A DNA stretch of 64,000 nucleotides. It comes from Acidobacteriota bacterium (GTDB lineage: Bacteria; Acidobacteriota; Vicinamibacteria; Vicinamibacterales; CAVVIG01). Shown here one piece after another: positions 17,851 through 26,710 of the stretch. Both the position numbers and the translations under genes were made by a program. The notes below the pieces were generated by a model. It worked only from the letters and a program-made list of their open reading frames with translations. It searched no databases and was not told the DNA's origin. Within the stretch, counting starts at the first letter, position 1, and each line of letters opens with the position of its first letter. The stretch is from NCBI GenBank assembly GCA_003222395.1, contig QHWB01000053.1, forward strand, positions 62,001 through 126,000, written 5' to 3'.

Positions 17851-19218
17851 TCATCGCACGATCCGGCAGTCCGACATCGCTTTACCGTAAAACGGATTCT
17901 GAATCGTGTCGCCTCGCTGCAGCCAATATTTCTGCACCATCGGACAGAATGCCGCGGTGACGCCCTCGCCATAGCTCGACCCAGACGCCTCGACGTACGA
18001 CATGATCGCGTCGCCGAGTGTCCCGAACGCCGCACGGGCCACTTTGAGATCGTCCGCACGCGTCAACGCGGCAGCCGATGTTCGAATTGGTTCGCCCACC
18101 GATGCGAGGTTTCTCGCTTCGGTTTCAATCACGCCTGCAGGCTCACGGATTCGTTCGGTCGCGTCAGCGTGCAGCGCCTGTTGAATCCGAAGGTACGCAT
18201 CGACGATCGCGGTGAGCGCCTCGGCCGCCGGTCTACTCGAGGCCGTCGCCGCGACAGGCCCCGGCGGCGGCGCCTGCTGCGCAGCCCGGTTCTGTCCTTC
18301 CAGATAGTCGATGACCGCTGAAACATCCTCGTCGTTCAATTTGAGGTTCGGCATCCGCACCTGTCGATACTCCGCGCGCAGCGCCAGCGCGATCGGATCG
18401 CCGTCCGCGTTCATCTTATCGGGCGCCGTGATGAAACGACGCAGCCAGTCGCGATCGCGCCTGCCGGTGACGCCGGCGAGATCCGGACCCAGCCGCGTCG
18501 TCGCATTCCCGACGCCGTGGCAAGCGCCGCAGTGATAGGCGAATGTGTACTCGCCTTTGTTGAACGTCCGCACCGGCGCAGCCGCAGACGATTTCAACGC
18601 GTCGTTCGCCAGCGTGTGCCAGCTGTCCATCCACTCGCCGATCGTTCTCGCGATGAACTTCGGGTTGTCGGTCGCCGAGTTCCGCATCCATTGACCCGTC
18701 GCCTGATTGCCAACGAGCAGATAGGGAACATGGCCATCCGCGTTCGTGGGATCCGGACCCGCGTAAATTCCGAGCTTCCTGCCAACGAGCTCGATGTCCG
18801 CCTTCGCCCCCGTGAGGAACAGCCAGCCCGGACCGGCGCGGTACTTCTCCGCGTATTCCGCGAGCACCGCGGGCGTGTCGTGATCGGGATCGATCGTGAT
18901 CGAGTAGAAGAACACGTCGCGCCCCATGCGATCGCCGAGCAGCCGCTGCACCTGCGCGAGGCGGGCCGTCTCGAGCGGGCACGCGTACTTGCACGTCGTG
19001 TAGATGAGATCCACGGCAACGATCTTCCCCTTGATGAGATCGTCGTAGAACCGAACCGATTTTCCCTGATGCGTTGTGAACGTCACGTTCGGGAAGAAAT
19101 CGGCGCCCCAGCGCGAGTCGTCGGCCGCGGCCGCGGCCGACTCGAACGAAGCATTCACCAGACAACTCAGCCACAAGGCAGCGGCCGCCGCGATCGTGGC
19201 TGTGATCTTCCGTCGCAT
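17851..19218 (-). CDS. SCO1/SenC - cytochrome c - DUF3347 fusion protein (copy 2)
   Basis: 455 residues, very similar throughout to the protein at 13717-15075, so the two genes are clear duplicates. Signal peptide 1-31; copper motif TTCKYACPLE; distal His in DGHVPYLLVGN; haem motif CGACH with RMPNLKL as axial Met region; C-terminal CPMVQKYWLQRGDTIQNPF and YGKAMSDC. Differences concentrate in the linker between the cytochrome and DUF3347 domains (a Gln/Ala/Pro-rich segment) and the extreme C-terminus, which lacks the Gly of DCG. AGGAG precedes ATG 19218. The preceding oxidase gene is only a fragment, so this copy has lost its in-cis partner and may serve the remaining oxidase or another copper enzyme. 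Confidence 0.85.
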   Translation of the reverse strand: MRRKITATIAAAAALWLSCLVNASFESAAAAADDSRWGADFFPNVTFTTHQGKSVRFYDDLIKGKIVAVDLIYTTCKYACPLETARLAQVQRLLGDRMGRDVFFYSITIDPDHDTPAVLAEYAEKYRAGPGWLFLTGAKADIELVGRKLGIYAGPDPTNADGHVPYLLVGNQATGQWMRNSATDNPKFIARTIGEWMDSWHTLANDALKSSAAAPVRTFNKGEYTFAYHCGACHGVGNATTRLGPDLAGVTGRRDRDWLRRFITAPDKMNADGDPIALALRAEYRQVRMPNLKLNDEDVSAVIDYLEGQNRAAQQAPPPGPVAATASSRPAAEALTAIVDAYLRIQQALHADATERIREPAGVIETEARNLASVGEPIRTSAAALTRADDLKVARAAFGTLGDAIMSYVEASGSSYGEGVTAAFCPMVQKYWLQRGDTIQNPFYGKAMSDCRIVR

Positions 19219-19246
19219 CGTCGGTCTCCTCATCCCTGCGCGCCGC

Positions 19247-19456
19247 TTACGGAAGAATCTCGAATGGATCTTCTTCGTACGTCACCCCCGTCACCTTCGC
19301 GATCGGCGTGGGAAGCGGTTTCAGGAACGCGCCGCCGGCGTCGTTGATCTCCCACCGCAGCAGCATGGAATTGTCTTCGTGCGTCGTGTTGTGGCAATGC
19401 TCCATGAACATGCCGCCCCAGTCGCGGAACTGCATCGTGATGGTCACGCTGCGCGC
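19247..19456 (-). pseudogene. C-terminal fragment of a second multicopper oxidase
   Basis: About 70 codons match the C-terminus of the oxidase at 15105: VTITMQFRDWGGMFMEHCH, THEDNSMLLRWEINDAGGAF and the ending EEDPFEILP. Upstream of about 19456 the similarity stops abruptly and no N-terminal copper domains are found, so roughly 670 codons are missing. The 28-nt gap to the following SCO-cytochrome gene mirrors the 29-nt gap in the intact operon, which shows that the whole two-gene unit was duplicated before this copy was truncated. Confidence 0.85.
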
Positions 19457-19584
19457 GGTGCGAAGAACGAAGGTGGCGAAACAGTTTTCAACGCGCACCG
19501 ATGGGCCATGGCGCAAGGCACACACGCCACGTCACATGTGCGCGTTCAGTCGTCGTGTTTGAGGAGTACGTCGACGGGAATCCT

Positions 19585-20370
19585 TCAGTGCGTCAGGCCG
19601 TAGACGATGTAGTTGACGCCGAGCTTGTATGCTTCGTTCGTCTGATCGATCGGACGGAATCCCGTGCCGGACCACTCCCAGAACTGCGACACGTCGGTGT
19701 TGTAGTTGATGATCATCTGCAGCCGCTTGTTCGGATCGTTGTCCTCGTAGACGCCGCGGAAGATCGGCTTGCCGTAGTTGTACGCCTGCGGCACGATCTC
19801 GAGGTCGTCGATCTCGAAGAACGAATGGAAGATGGGATGCGTCGGCTGCATCTCGTAGAAGCGCAGGTTCGGCAGCACGCGCTTCATGTTCGCCTCGAAC
19901 GGCTCCCACCCGGGGCTGCCGAAATCGCCGGGCTGCTTGAAGTCGTCGACGATGACGAAGCCGCCCTTCTCGATGTAACTGCGCAGCGCCGCGGCTTCGC
20001 GATCGGTGAGCGTCCACCAGCTCACCTCGATGATGTACGCGACCGGATACTTGAACAGCTCGGGATCGTCGAGCGTCAGCGTGTTGATCGTCTCGTCGTG
20101 CGCGCCGAGATAGCTGACCTCGTTCATGATTCGCATCAGGTTCTGCTCGGCGATCGGATAGCCGTGCGCCCACGACGGCAGCCCGCGCCACCAGTAGCCG
20201 CCCGGCGCCGTCTCGTACTTCACCCGCACGAAGGTGAAGCGTCCGTCGTATTGTGCGTTCGGTTCGATCTTGAAGGGGACCCAGCGGCCGCCGAATCCGC
20301 CGAAGCCGCGCTGCGCGTAGGCCGCCGCAGCGAGCGACAGCACGAGGGCGGCGGCGAGCATCGGCTTCAC
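19585..20370 (-). CDS. Exported DUF4159 protein (paralogue 1)
   Basis: 261 residues. Signal peptide MKPMLAAALVLSLAAAAYAQ, then a glycine-rich RGFGGFGGR segment and a DUF4159 domain (about 40-260). The domain has a Rossmann-like, glutamine-amidotransferase-like layout: RFTFVRVKYET, DPELFKYPVAYIIEVSWW, an EKGGFVIVDDF strand-turn, and HPIFHSFFEIDD. It ends in NEAYKLGVNYIVYGLTH. The biochemical role of DUF4159 is unknown. In many bacteria it is part of larger BatA/MoxR-linked membrane proteins; here it is a small stand-alone secreted protein. Close paralogue at 24399 and a more distant one at 52841. Confidence 0.8.
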   Translation of the reverse strand: MKPMLAAALVLSLAAAAYAQRGFGGFGGRWVPFKIEPNAQYDGRFTFVRVKYETAPGGYWWRGLPSWAHGYPIAEQNLMRIMNEVSYLGAHDETINTLTLDDPELFKYPVAYIIEVSWWTLTDREAAALRSYIEKGGFVIVDDFKQPGDFGSPGWEPFEANMKRVLPNLRFYEMQPTHPIFHSFFEIDDLEIVPQAYNYGKPIFRGVYEDNDPNKRLQMIINYNTDVSQFWEWSGTGFRPIDQTNEAYKLGVNYIVYGLTH

Positions 20371-20399
20371 ACGTACAGGATACCGTGTCGGGTCGCTCG

Positions 20400-20466
20400 C
20401 CTGAAAGGCTCGCGCTACATAAGAATGGTGTAGCGCGAGAGAGTGGTGTAGCGCGAGGCTTTCAGC
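20400..20466. repeat. Inverted repeat with CTGAAAGGCTCGCGCTACA ends
   Basis: CTGAAAGGCTCGCGCTACA at 20401-20419 pairs with TGTAGCGCGAGGCTTTCAG at 20448-20466 with one mismatch. A third partial TGTAGCGCGAG copy sits between them. It lies between the 3' end of the deaminase-CYTH gene and the start of the DUF4159 gene and could act as a terminator. The GGCCT-AAA-GGCC style recurs at 25373 and 34986. Confidence 0.65.
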
Positions 20467-20478
20467 CGAGCGGAACCG

Positions 20479-22461
20479 TCAGCGCCCGGCGGCCAGCTCC
20501 ACATAGCCGTCGCTGATGGTGTCGTCCGGACTGGTGCCGAACAGCGCGAGCAGCTCGCTGATGACCGCCGCCTTGTCCTGCGCGTCGCGGCGCGACCAGG
20601 TGCGCGACTTCACCTCGACGAAGTACCCGTCGCTCGCCGGGTTCGTCAGCCGATCGAGGTGAACGTAGAACTCCACGCCGCGGTACGCGACGAGCCAGCG
20701 GCGGCGATCCTTCTCGACGACGTGTTCGGCGGCGGGCCGGAAGTACTCGCGGTAGAAGCGCGCCGAATGGGTGGCCGGCGCGAACCATCGCGAGCGGGAG
20801 AGGAACACGGCGCCGAACGCTTCCTCGCGCGTCCGGCCGGTGAGCGTCAGCCGCGTGCGCGCCGACGTCGCCTCGCCGACCGCGTCGAGGAACTCGTCCT
20901 CGCGGTAGCGAAGCCATCCCTGATCCGGATCCTCGAACGACCAGTACGTATCGAACTGGTGGTAATGGCTCGAGCGCACCACCGTGAGCTGTTTGCTCTT
21001 GATGACCGACAGCACCTGCGACTCGGACGGCACGCGCGCCTTCACCTGAACTTCGAAGCTCTCCTGCTCGACGGCGCCGCCGACCGCGACGAGCTTCTGC
21101 AGAACGTTCACCTCGCGGCTGCTGAGAAACGTGTCGATGCGCGCCGCCTCGCCGCGCGCCGCCGCGCGCAGCGCCGCTTCGTCGAGCGTCAGCAGCGCCC
21201 GATCCCGCATCAGCCACCGGCCGTTGCACATCACATCCACGACGTCGGTCGACTTCGCGGCGTACACGATCTGCGCGTAGACGGCGTTCGGATCGCGCGC
21301 GAACGCCGGCACGTTGTGCACCGGGCTCAGGTCGACGACGATGAGGTCGGCGCGCTTGCCCGCTTCGAGCGATCCGGTGAGGTGCTCCATGTGCATGGCG
21401 GCGGCGCCGAGCCGCGTCGCCATCGCGAGCGCGTCGCGCGCCGGCAGCGCCGTCGGATCGCCGCCGATCCCCTTGGCGAGCAGCGCCGCGAGGCGCATCT
21501 CCTCGAACATGTCCAGATCGTTGTTCGAGGCGGCGCCATCGGTGCCGATGCCCACGCTCAGGCCGAGCTCGAGCATCCGCGCGACCGGCGCGACGCCGGC
21601 CCCGAGCTTCAGATTGCTCGTCGGATTGTGCGCGACGCCCGCGTCGAAATTCTTCAGCGCGCGGATCTCGCCGTCGTCCACGTGCACGCAGTGGGCGGCG
21701 AGCACCTTTGCGCCGAACAGCCCCTGCTTCTTCACCCACGGCACGACGGGCATGCCGTGCACGCGCCGCGACGCCTCCACTTCGAGCGCCGTTTCCGACA
21801 GGTGGATGTGGAGCGGTACGTCGAATTCCGCGGCGAGCTCCGCGCACGACCGAAGGATGTCGGGCGTGCACGTGTAGGGCGCGTGCGGCGCCGGCGCCGG
21901 CACGACGAGCGGATGTCCGCGCCAGCGTTCGATGAAGTCGCGCGCGCGCGCGAGCGAGTCCTCGTAGCTCGTCGCATCGGGCGTCGGAAAGCGAAGCACG
22001 GTCTGGCCGCACAGCGCGCGCATCCCCGCCTCGGCGGTCGCTTCGGCGATCGCCTCCTCGAAGTAATACATGTCGGCGAAGCACGTCACGCCGGAGCGGA
22101 TCATCTCGGCGCAGCCGAGCCGCGTGCCGAGCCGCACGAAGTCGGGGCTGACGAACTCGCGCTCGACCGGCATCATGTAGCCCATGAGCCACACGTCGAG
22201 GCGCAGATCGTCGGCCAACCCGCGCAGCAGCGTCATCGGCACGTGGGTATGGGCGTTGACGAGGCCGGGCATGACGACGCGGCCGCCGCAATCGATCGTG
22301 TCGGCGGCGGCGTACGTCTCAGCGCCCGGGCCGACCGCGGCGATCGAATCTCCGGCGATCGCGACCGCGCCGGATCGATGGATGGTGAACGATCGATCCA
22401 GCGTCAGCAGCGTTGCGTTGATGAGGAGCGTGTCGCAGCGCGGCGGCATGAGCACCATCAT
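20479..22461 (-). CDS. MTA/SAH deaminase-type amidohydrolase fused to a CYTH-like domain
   Basis: 660 residues. Residues 1-430 form a complete metal-dependent deaminase of the MtaD/TrzN group: metal ligands in NAHTHVP, then HAPYTC, HIHLSET, LAAHCVHVDD and GIGTDGAASNNDLDMFEE, closing in GSLEAGKRADLIVVD. Its expected reaction is removal of an amino group from 5'-methylthioadenosine, S-adenosylhomocysteine or a related purine. Residues 440-655 are an extra domain that fits the CYTH (triphosphate tunnel) fold: FEVQVKA near the start, HQFDTYW, LRYRED, RLTLTGRT, EKDRRRW and YVHLDRLTN, then YFVEVKSR. The first motif has Gln for one of the usual Glu residues. Relatives normally stop near residue 435. 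Confidence 0.8.
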   Translation of the reverse strand: MMVLMPPRCDTLLINATLLTLDRSFTIHRSGAVAIAGDSIAAVGPGAETYAAADTIDCGGRVVMPGLVNAHTHVPMTLLRGLADDLRLDVWLMGYMMPVEREFVSPDFVRLGTRLGCAEMIRSGVTCFADMYYFEEAIAEATAEAGMRALCGQTVLRFPTPDATSYEDSLARARDFIERWRGHPLVVPAPAPHAPYTCTPDILRSCAELAAEFDVPLHIHLSETALEVEASRRVHGMPVVPWVKKQGLFGAKVLAAHCVHVDDGEIRALKNFDAGVAHNPTSNLKLGAGVAPVARMLELGLSVGIGTDGAASNNDLDMFEEMRLAALLAKGIGGDPTALPARDALAMATRLGAAAMHMEHLTGSLEAGKRADLIVVDLSPVHNVPAFARDPNAVYAQIVYAAKSTDVVDVMCNGRWLMRDRALLTLDEAALRAAARGEAARIDTFLSSREVNVLQKLVAVGGAVEQESFEVQVKARVPSESQVLSVIKSKQLTVVRSSHYHQFDTYWSFEDPDQGWLRYREDEFLDAVGEATSARTRLTLTGRTREEAFGAVFLSRSRWFAPATHSARFYREYFRPAAEHVVEKDRRRWLVAYRGVEFYVHLDRLTNPASDGYFVEVKSRTWSRRDAQDKAAVISELLALFGTSPDDTISDGYVELAAGR

Positions 22462-22482
22462 GCCGCACCGGCCGCCGGTTCG

Positions 22483-22953
22483 TCACGCGACGACGATCGT
22501 CAGCGTGGTGCCGCTCAGCCGCGTCGTGAACTGCCGCAGCGGAGACGGGGCGGGCCCCTGTGCGACGGCGCCGCTCGTCCTGAACTGCGATCCGTGGCAG
22601 GGGCACACGTAGCGGTCGTTCTGGAAACCGCTCACCGTGCATCCCTCGTGCGTGCAGACAGCGGTGAGCGCGACGAACGTGTCGACTGCGGAGTGGGAAA
22701 CGAGGAAGTTGCCGCTCGACGTCTGGACGAGCGCCGCGCTGCCGACCGACGAGAGCGGCGAGCTGGCGTCGACGTTGAGGGTAATCGTACCGCTCGAGAC
22801 GCTCGCGTTGACCGTCGAGAGCGAGGGGGCGGTGGTGTCGGCGCTCGTCGGACTTCCGCCACATCCTTGTAATAAAGATGCAATAGATACGAACGACGCA
22901 GCTTGGACGCAGAATTCCCCTTGGTGTACGTTGGCGGTCTGGGCTGAGGACAA
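22483..22953 (-). CDS. Rieske [2Fe-2S] protein, probably exported
   Basis: About 156 residues from ATG 22953; the true start may be further in. The N-terminal stretch [18 protein letters not shown] looks like a lipoprotein or uncleaved signal sequence with a possible lipobox Cys. The Rieske fold (about 50-156) has both ligand boxes, CTHEGC and CPCHGSQF, with the disulfide cysteines typical of high-potential Rieske centres of the QcrA type. No cytochrome b gene is adjacent. Its 3' end is 21 nt from the deaminase-CYTH gene on the same strand, so they may be co-transcribed. Six bases separate its start from the divergent MFS gene start. Confidence 0.8.
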   Translation of the reverse strand: MSSAQTANVHQGEFCVQAASFVSIASLLQGCGGSPTSADTTAPSLSTVNASVSSGTITLNVDASSPLSSVGSAALVQTSSGNFLVSHSAVDTFVALTAVCTHEGCTVSGFQNDRYVCPCHGSQFRTSGAVAQGPAPSPLRQFTTRLSGTTLTIVVA

Positions 22954-22959
22954 TCGATC

Positions 22960-24252
22960 GTGCTGCGCGCGCTTCGTTATCGTAACTATCGACTGTTTTT
23001 CGCCGGCCAGATTCTGTCGCTCGTCGGCACCTGGATCACCACGACCGCGACCAGCTGGCTCGTCTACCGCCTCACCGGCTCAGCGTGGCTGCTCGGCGTC
23101 GTCGGCTTCGCCGGTCAGTTCCCCGCCTTCCTGCTCGGTCCGTTCTCCGGCATCGTCGTCGATCGGTGGAACCGGCATCGGCTCCTCGTGCTGACGCAGA
23201 CGTTCGCGATGCTGCAGTCGTTCGCGCTTGCCGCGCTGACGCTGTCGGGACGCGTGACGATCGAGGCGGTCGTCATGCTCAACATCGTGCAGGGGCTGGT
23301 GAACGCGTTCGACATGCCGGCGCGCCAGTCGTTCCTCATCCAGATGATCGAGAACAAGGAGGATCTGGCAAACGCCATCGCGCTGAACTCGTCGATGGTC
23401 AACGTGGCGCGGCTGATTGGACCGTCGATCGCCGGCGTCATCATCGCGGCAGCCGGCGAGGGTTGGTGCTTCGCCATCGACGGTGTGAGCTACGTCGCCG
23501 TCATCGTCGCCCTGCTGATGATGCGTATCGCGCGGGTCGCGCCCTCGTCCGGGCGCGGACGGGCGTTGCAGCAGTTCAAGGAAGGCTTCACCTACGCGTT
23601 CGGCTTCGCGCCGATTCGAGCGGTGATCCTGCTGCTCGCAATCGTCAGCCTCGTCGGGGTGCCGTACACCGTGCTGATGCCGATCTTCGCCGCGAGCGTT
23701 TTCCAGGGCGGTCCGCACACGCTCGGCCTCCTCATGACCGCGTCGGGCTGCGGAGCGCTGGCAGGAGCGCTGTGGCTCGCGGCGCGCAAGACGGTCGTCG
23801 GCCTCGGTCGCGTCATCCCGATCGCCACCGCGCTGTTCGGCGCCGGTCTAATCGCCTTCTCCTTCTCACGCGTGTTGTGGCTCGCCGTTCCGTCGCTCGT
23901 CGTCGCGGGCTTCGGTTTCATGGTGCAGATGGCGTCGAGCAACACGATTCTGCAGACGATCGTGGACGACGAGAAACGCGGACGCGTGATGAGCTTCTAT
24001 ATGATGGCGTTTCTTGGAACAGCGCCGTTCGGCAGCCTGATCGCCGGCTCGCTGTCGTCGCGCATCGGGGCGCCTCACACCCTGCTCATCGGCGGCATCT
24101 GCTGCATCGCGGGCGGCGCGTCGTTCGCGTCGGGCCTCCCGGCGATCCGGGCGGCCGTGCGCCCCATATATATAAGGATGGGGATCCTGCCGGAAGTGGC
24201 GGCAGGTCTCGGTAATGCCGCGGAGCTGTCGGTGCCGCCCGAGCGGCAATGA
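22960..24252 (+). CDS. MFS exporter, EntS/MFS_3 type
   Basis: 430 residues with about eleven to twelve hydrophobic helices. The start [20 protein letters not shown] and [20 protein letters not shown] are characteristic of the MFS_3/EntS group. The loop between helices 2 and 3 has [17 protein letters not shown] (the MFS A-motif), and DMPARQSFL is a further family signature. The group includes enterobactin and macrolide exporters, but specificity cannot be read from sequence. It starts at GTG 22960, divergent from the Rieske gene. Half of a repeat element follows 12 nt after the stop. Confidence 0.85.
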   Translation: MLRALRYRNYRLFFAGQILSLVGTWITTTATSWLVYRLTGSAWLLGVVGFAGQFPAFLLGPFSGIVVDRWNRHRLLVLTQTFAMLQSFALAALTLSGRVTIEAVVMLNIVQGLVNAFDMPARQSFLIQMIENKEDLANAIALNSSMVNVARLIGPSIAGVIIAAAGEGWCFAIDGVSYVAVIVALLMMRIARVAPSSGRGRALQQFKEGFTYAFGFAPIRAVILLLAIVSLVGVPYTVLMPIFAASVFQGGPHTLGLLMTASGCGALAGALWLAARKTVVGLGRVIPIATALFGAGLIAFSFSRVLWLAVPSLVVAGFGFMVQMASSNTILQTIVDDEKRGRVMSFYMMAFLGTAPFGSLIAGSLSSRIGAPHTLLIGGICCIAGGASFASGLPAIRAAVRPIYIRMGILPEVAAGLGNAAELSVPPERQ

Positions 24253-24264
24253 GGGCTGCCTACA

Positions 24265-24341
24265 TTTCTTAATTCGCGTGGGGCCCCCACGCGCTGACGC
24301 GCGCGGGCCGTAGCCCGCGCGCGTATCTAGAACAGAACGTC
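24265..24341 (+). repeat. Half of the inverted-repeat element, copy C
   Basis: Starts TTTCTTAATTCGCGTGGGG, a variant of the 13490 terminus, continues through hairpins CGCGTGGGG/CCCCACGCG and CGCGCGCGGGC-CGTA-GCCCGCGCGCG, and ends with the exact 13-mer AGAACAGAACGTC (24329-24341). The mirror half lies at 25289, with the DUF4159 gene between. Confidence 0.75.
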
Positions 24342-24398
24342 GCAGCACGATGACCACGTGTGTTCAGGATTTTCGTGGGTTTCGTGTTTTCGTGGCTA

Positions 24399-25202
24399 CT
24401 AATGGGTCAAGCCGTAGATGATGTAGTTGACTCCCAGCTTGTACGCTTCATTCGTCTGATCGATCGGACGCAGGCCCGTGCCCGACCATTCCCAGAACTG
24501 CGAGATGTCGGTGTTGTAGTTGATGATCATCTGCAGGCGCCTGGTCGGATCGTTGTCCTCGTACACGCCGCGGAAGATCGGCGTGCCGGCGACGTAGGCC
24601 TGGGGCACGATGTTCAGGTCGTCGATCTCGAAAAAGGAGTGATAGATCGGGTGTGACGCCGACATCTCGAAGAAACGCACGTCGGGCAGCACGCGCCGCA
24701 TGTTCGCCTCGAAGACGTCCCACCCGCCGGAGCCGTCAAATCGTCCGAACCCGCCGCCGCGCACCTTGAAGTCGTCGACGATGACGAAGCCGCCCTTCCG
24801 CAAGTACGTTCGCAGGCCTTCGGCTTCGCGATCGCTCATGTCCCACCAGCCGACTTCGATGACGTAGGCGACCGGGTACTTGAAGAGCTCCGGATCGTCG
24901 AACGTGAGCTCGTTGATCTCCTCCATGTGCGGATTGAGGTAGCTCACCTCGTTCATGATCTTCATCAGGTTCTGCTCGGCGAGCGGATAGCCGTGCGACC
25001 AGGCCGGCCATCCGCCGTACCAGTTGCCGCCGGGCAGATGCGTATAGCGGATGCGCACGAACGTGAATCGCCCGTCGTACGCGGTATTGGGATAAATCTG
25101 AAACCGTCCGCGAAAACCGAAGCCGCGGAAGCCGAAATCCTGCGCGGCCGCCGTCGCCGCGACGAGTCCGGCGACCAGCGCGGCCGCCGTCAAACGCCTC
25201 AT
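24399..25202 (-). CDS. Exported DUF4159 protein (paralogue 2)
   Basis: 267 residues from ATG 25202 (MRRLTAAALVAGLVAATAAAQ signal peptide). After a DFGFRGFGFRGRF segment the DUF4159 domain runs to the C-terminus: RFTFVRIRYT, WSHGYPLAEQNLMKIMNEVS, DPELFKYPVAYVIEVGWWDM, RKGGFVIVDDFKV and HPIYHSFFEIDD, ending NEAYKLGVNYIIYGLTH. It is clearly a duplicate of the 19585 gene; a glycine-rich loop (VRGGGFGRFDGSGG) is longer here. Function unknown. It is bracketed by two inverted half-copies of the interspersed element (24265-24341 and 25289-25343), as if it were the element's interior. Confidence 0.8.
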   Translation of the reverse strand: MRRLTAAALVAGLVAATAAAQDFGFRGFGFRGRFQIYPNTAYDGRFTFVRIRYTHLPGGNWYGGWPAWSHGYPLAEQNLMKIMNEVSYLNPHMEEINELTFDDPELFKYPVAYVIEVGWWDMSDREAEGLRTYLRKGGFVIVDDFKVRGGGFGRFDGSGGWDVFEANMRRVLPDVRFFEMSASHPIYHSFFEIDDLNIVPQAYVAGTPIFRGVYEDNDPTRRLQMIINYNTDISQFWEWSGTGLRPIDQTNEAYKLGVNYIIYGLTH

Positions 25203-25288
25203 TCCGCGAGTATAATCCCGCCGCGGCAGCGCTAAGGGCTGCGCCCACGGTTGTGACAGCAGCCCGATGCACTTATGACATGCGCTGA

Positions 25289-25343
25289 GACGTTCTGTTC
25301 TGGATACGCGCGAGCGGTGTACGCCGCGAGCGCGTCTCCGCGT
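25289..25343 (-). repeat. Half of the inverted-repeat element, copy D
   Basis: GACGTTCTGTTCT (25289-25301) followed by GGATACGCGCGAGCGG and CGCCGCGAGCGCGT, closely matching the right arm of copy B (13615-13665). The GC-rich outer hairpin and terminus are missing. It faces copy C across the DUF4159 gene. Confidence 0.7.
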
Positions 25344-25372
25344 GACAGCCTTGAGCCGTTGCGAGGCGCAAC

Positions 25373-25390
25373 GCGGGCCTTTAGGCCTGC
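25373..25390. repeat. GCGGGCCT-TT-AGGCCTGC hairpin upstream of the NHL gene
   Basis: Eight-base stem with one mismatch, 27 nt before the start codon of the NHL-repeat protein. It belongs to the same GGCCT/AGGCC palindrome style as the repeats at 20400 and 34986. It could influence the 5' leader of the NHL mRNA; this is not shown. Confidence 0.5.
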
Positions 25391-25416
25391 CCAAGCGTTT
25401 GTTGAGGAGGGCCATT

Positions 25417-26574
25417 GTGAAGTCATATGTGAAATTGTCGGCCGCCATCGTTGTGCTCGCGGGCGCCGCGCTCGCAGCACAGAACGACGTCGCGCCGACC
25501 AATGATCTGCCGAACCCATATGGGAGCGTCGAGAACTATTTCAAGCTGCCCGAGGGACGCAAGTGGGGTTCGACGAGCGCGATCGAGATCGACAAGGACG
25601 GCAGGACGATCTGGGTCGCCGAGCGCTGCGCCGCAAATAGCTGTCTCGATCGCGCGACCGGAGAGATGTCGTCTTCCGATCCCGTGCTGCACTTTGACGC
25701 GTCGGGCAAATTGATCAAGAGCTTCGGCGCCGGCATGCTGATCTTTCCGCACGGCATCTTCGTCGACCGCGACGGGAACGTGTGGGTGACCGACGGTCAG
25801 GACAACGCGCCGGTACCGGCGCGCGGCGCCGGCGGCGGACGCGGACGCGAAGCGGGCGCCGGAGCCGCGCCGACCGCGCCTGCGCCGAGCGGACCGATCG
25901 GGCCGCGCCCCGGCGCGACGAAAGGCAATCAGGTGTACAAGTTCAGCCCCGACGGCAAAGTGCTCCTCACGCTCGGCAAACCGGGCGGCGCGGCGGCGCC
26001 CGACTACTTCTATCAGCCGAACGACGTGCTGGTGGCGCCCAACGGCGACATCTTCGTGTCCGAGGGTCACGGCGCGGGCAACAACCGCGTCCTGAAGTTC
26101 GACAAGGCCGGCAAGTTCATCAAGGAGTGGGGCAAGCTCGGCACCGCGCCCGGTGAATTCGATCAGCCGCACGCGCTCGCGATGGATTCGCGCGGACGCC
26201 TCTTCGTCGGCGATCGCAACAACAACCGCGTCCAGATCTTCGATCAGGACGGCAAGTTCATCGCCGAATGGAAGCAGTTCAGCCGTCCGAGCGGCGTCTT
26301 CATCGACAAGCAGGACAATATCTACGTCGCCGATTCCGAATCGGAGTCGGTCTCGCGCAACCACGATGGCTGGAGGCGCGGCCTGCGAATCGGCAGCGCG
26401 AAAGACGGCACCGTGAAGTACTTCATCCCCGATCCCGAAACGCGCAAGCGTCCCGATTTCAGCGGCACGAGCGCGGCCGAAGGCGTCGCCGCCGACGCGC
26501 AGGGCAATGTGTACGGCGCCGAGGTCGGGCCGCAGCGGGTGATGAAATACACGCGTCGATCCGGCACTCAGTAG
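25417..26574 (+). CDS. Exported NHL-repeat beta-propeller protein (copy 1)
   Basis: 385 residues from GTG 25417, chosen because GAGGAGGG lies just upstream and a signal peptide follows (KLSAAIVVLAGAALAAQ). The rest is a six-bladed NHL propeller. Blade signatures include FPHGIFVDRDGNVWVTD, QPNDVLVAPNGDIFVSEGHG, FDQPHALAMDSRGRLFVGD and the RVQIFDQDGKF strand. It resembles the lyase-like propellers of peptidyl-alpha-hydroxyglycine alpha-amidating lyase, but catalysis is not demonstrated. A Gly/Ala/Pro-rich loop (about 140-175) is inserted between blades. Tandem paralogue at 26711. Confidence 0.8.
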   Translation: MKSYVKLSAAIVVLAGAALAAQNDVAPTNDLPNPYGSVENYFKLPEGRKWGSTSAIEIDKDGRTIWVAERCAANSCLDRATGEMSSSDPVLHFDASGKLIKSFGAGMLIFPHGIFVDRDGNVWVTDGQDNAPVPARGAGGGRGREAGAGAAPTAPAPSGPIGPRPGATKGNQVYKFSPDGKVLLTLGKPGGAAAPDYFYQPNDVLVAPNGDIFVSEGHGAGNNRVLKFDKAGKFIKEWGKLGTAPGEFDQPHALAMDSRGRLFVGDRNNNRVQIFDQDGKFIAEWKQFSRPSGVFIDKQDNIYVADSESESVSRNHDGWRRGLRIGSAKDGTVKYFIPDPETRKRPDFSGTSAAEGVAADAQGNVYGAEVGPQRVMKYTRRSGTQ

Positions 26575-26602
26575 TAGGAGCGGACCAACGTGTCCGGCCG
26601 CG

Positions 26603-26684
26603 GCGGACGTCTCGTCAGAGGCCGACACGTCTCGCCAGATGCCGACACGTCTCGCCAGGGGCCGACACATCGGTCGATCCCTAC
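26603..26684 (+). repeat. Tandem GCCGACACGTCTCGCCAG repeat
   Basis: About three and a half copies of a 20-bp unit (26603, 26621, 26641, 26661) between the two NHL genes; the last copy degenerates into GCCGACACATCGGTCG. That tail resembles the palindrome GGCGGACCGATGTGTCCGCC at 41166. No coding role. Confidence 0.65.
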
Positions 26685-26710
26685 CTGTTCAATGTTGGGA
26701 GGGTGTAATC

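Noticed and set aside
24253-24398. Possible tRNA or small RNA among the hairpins after the MFS gene
   Set aside because: Stems belong to the interspersed element; no cloverleaf, anticodon arm or CCA end found.
26603-26684. CRISPR-like array
   Set aside because: Units of 20 bp abut without unique spacers; a plain tandem repeat.
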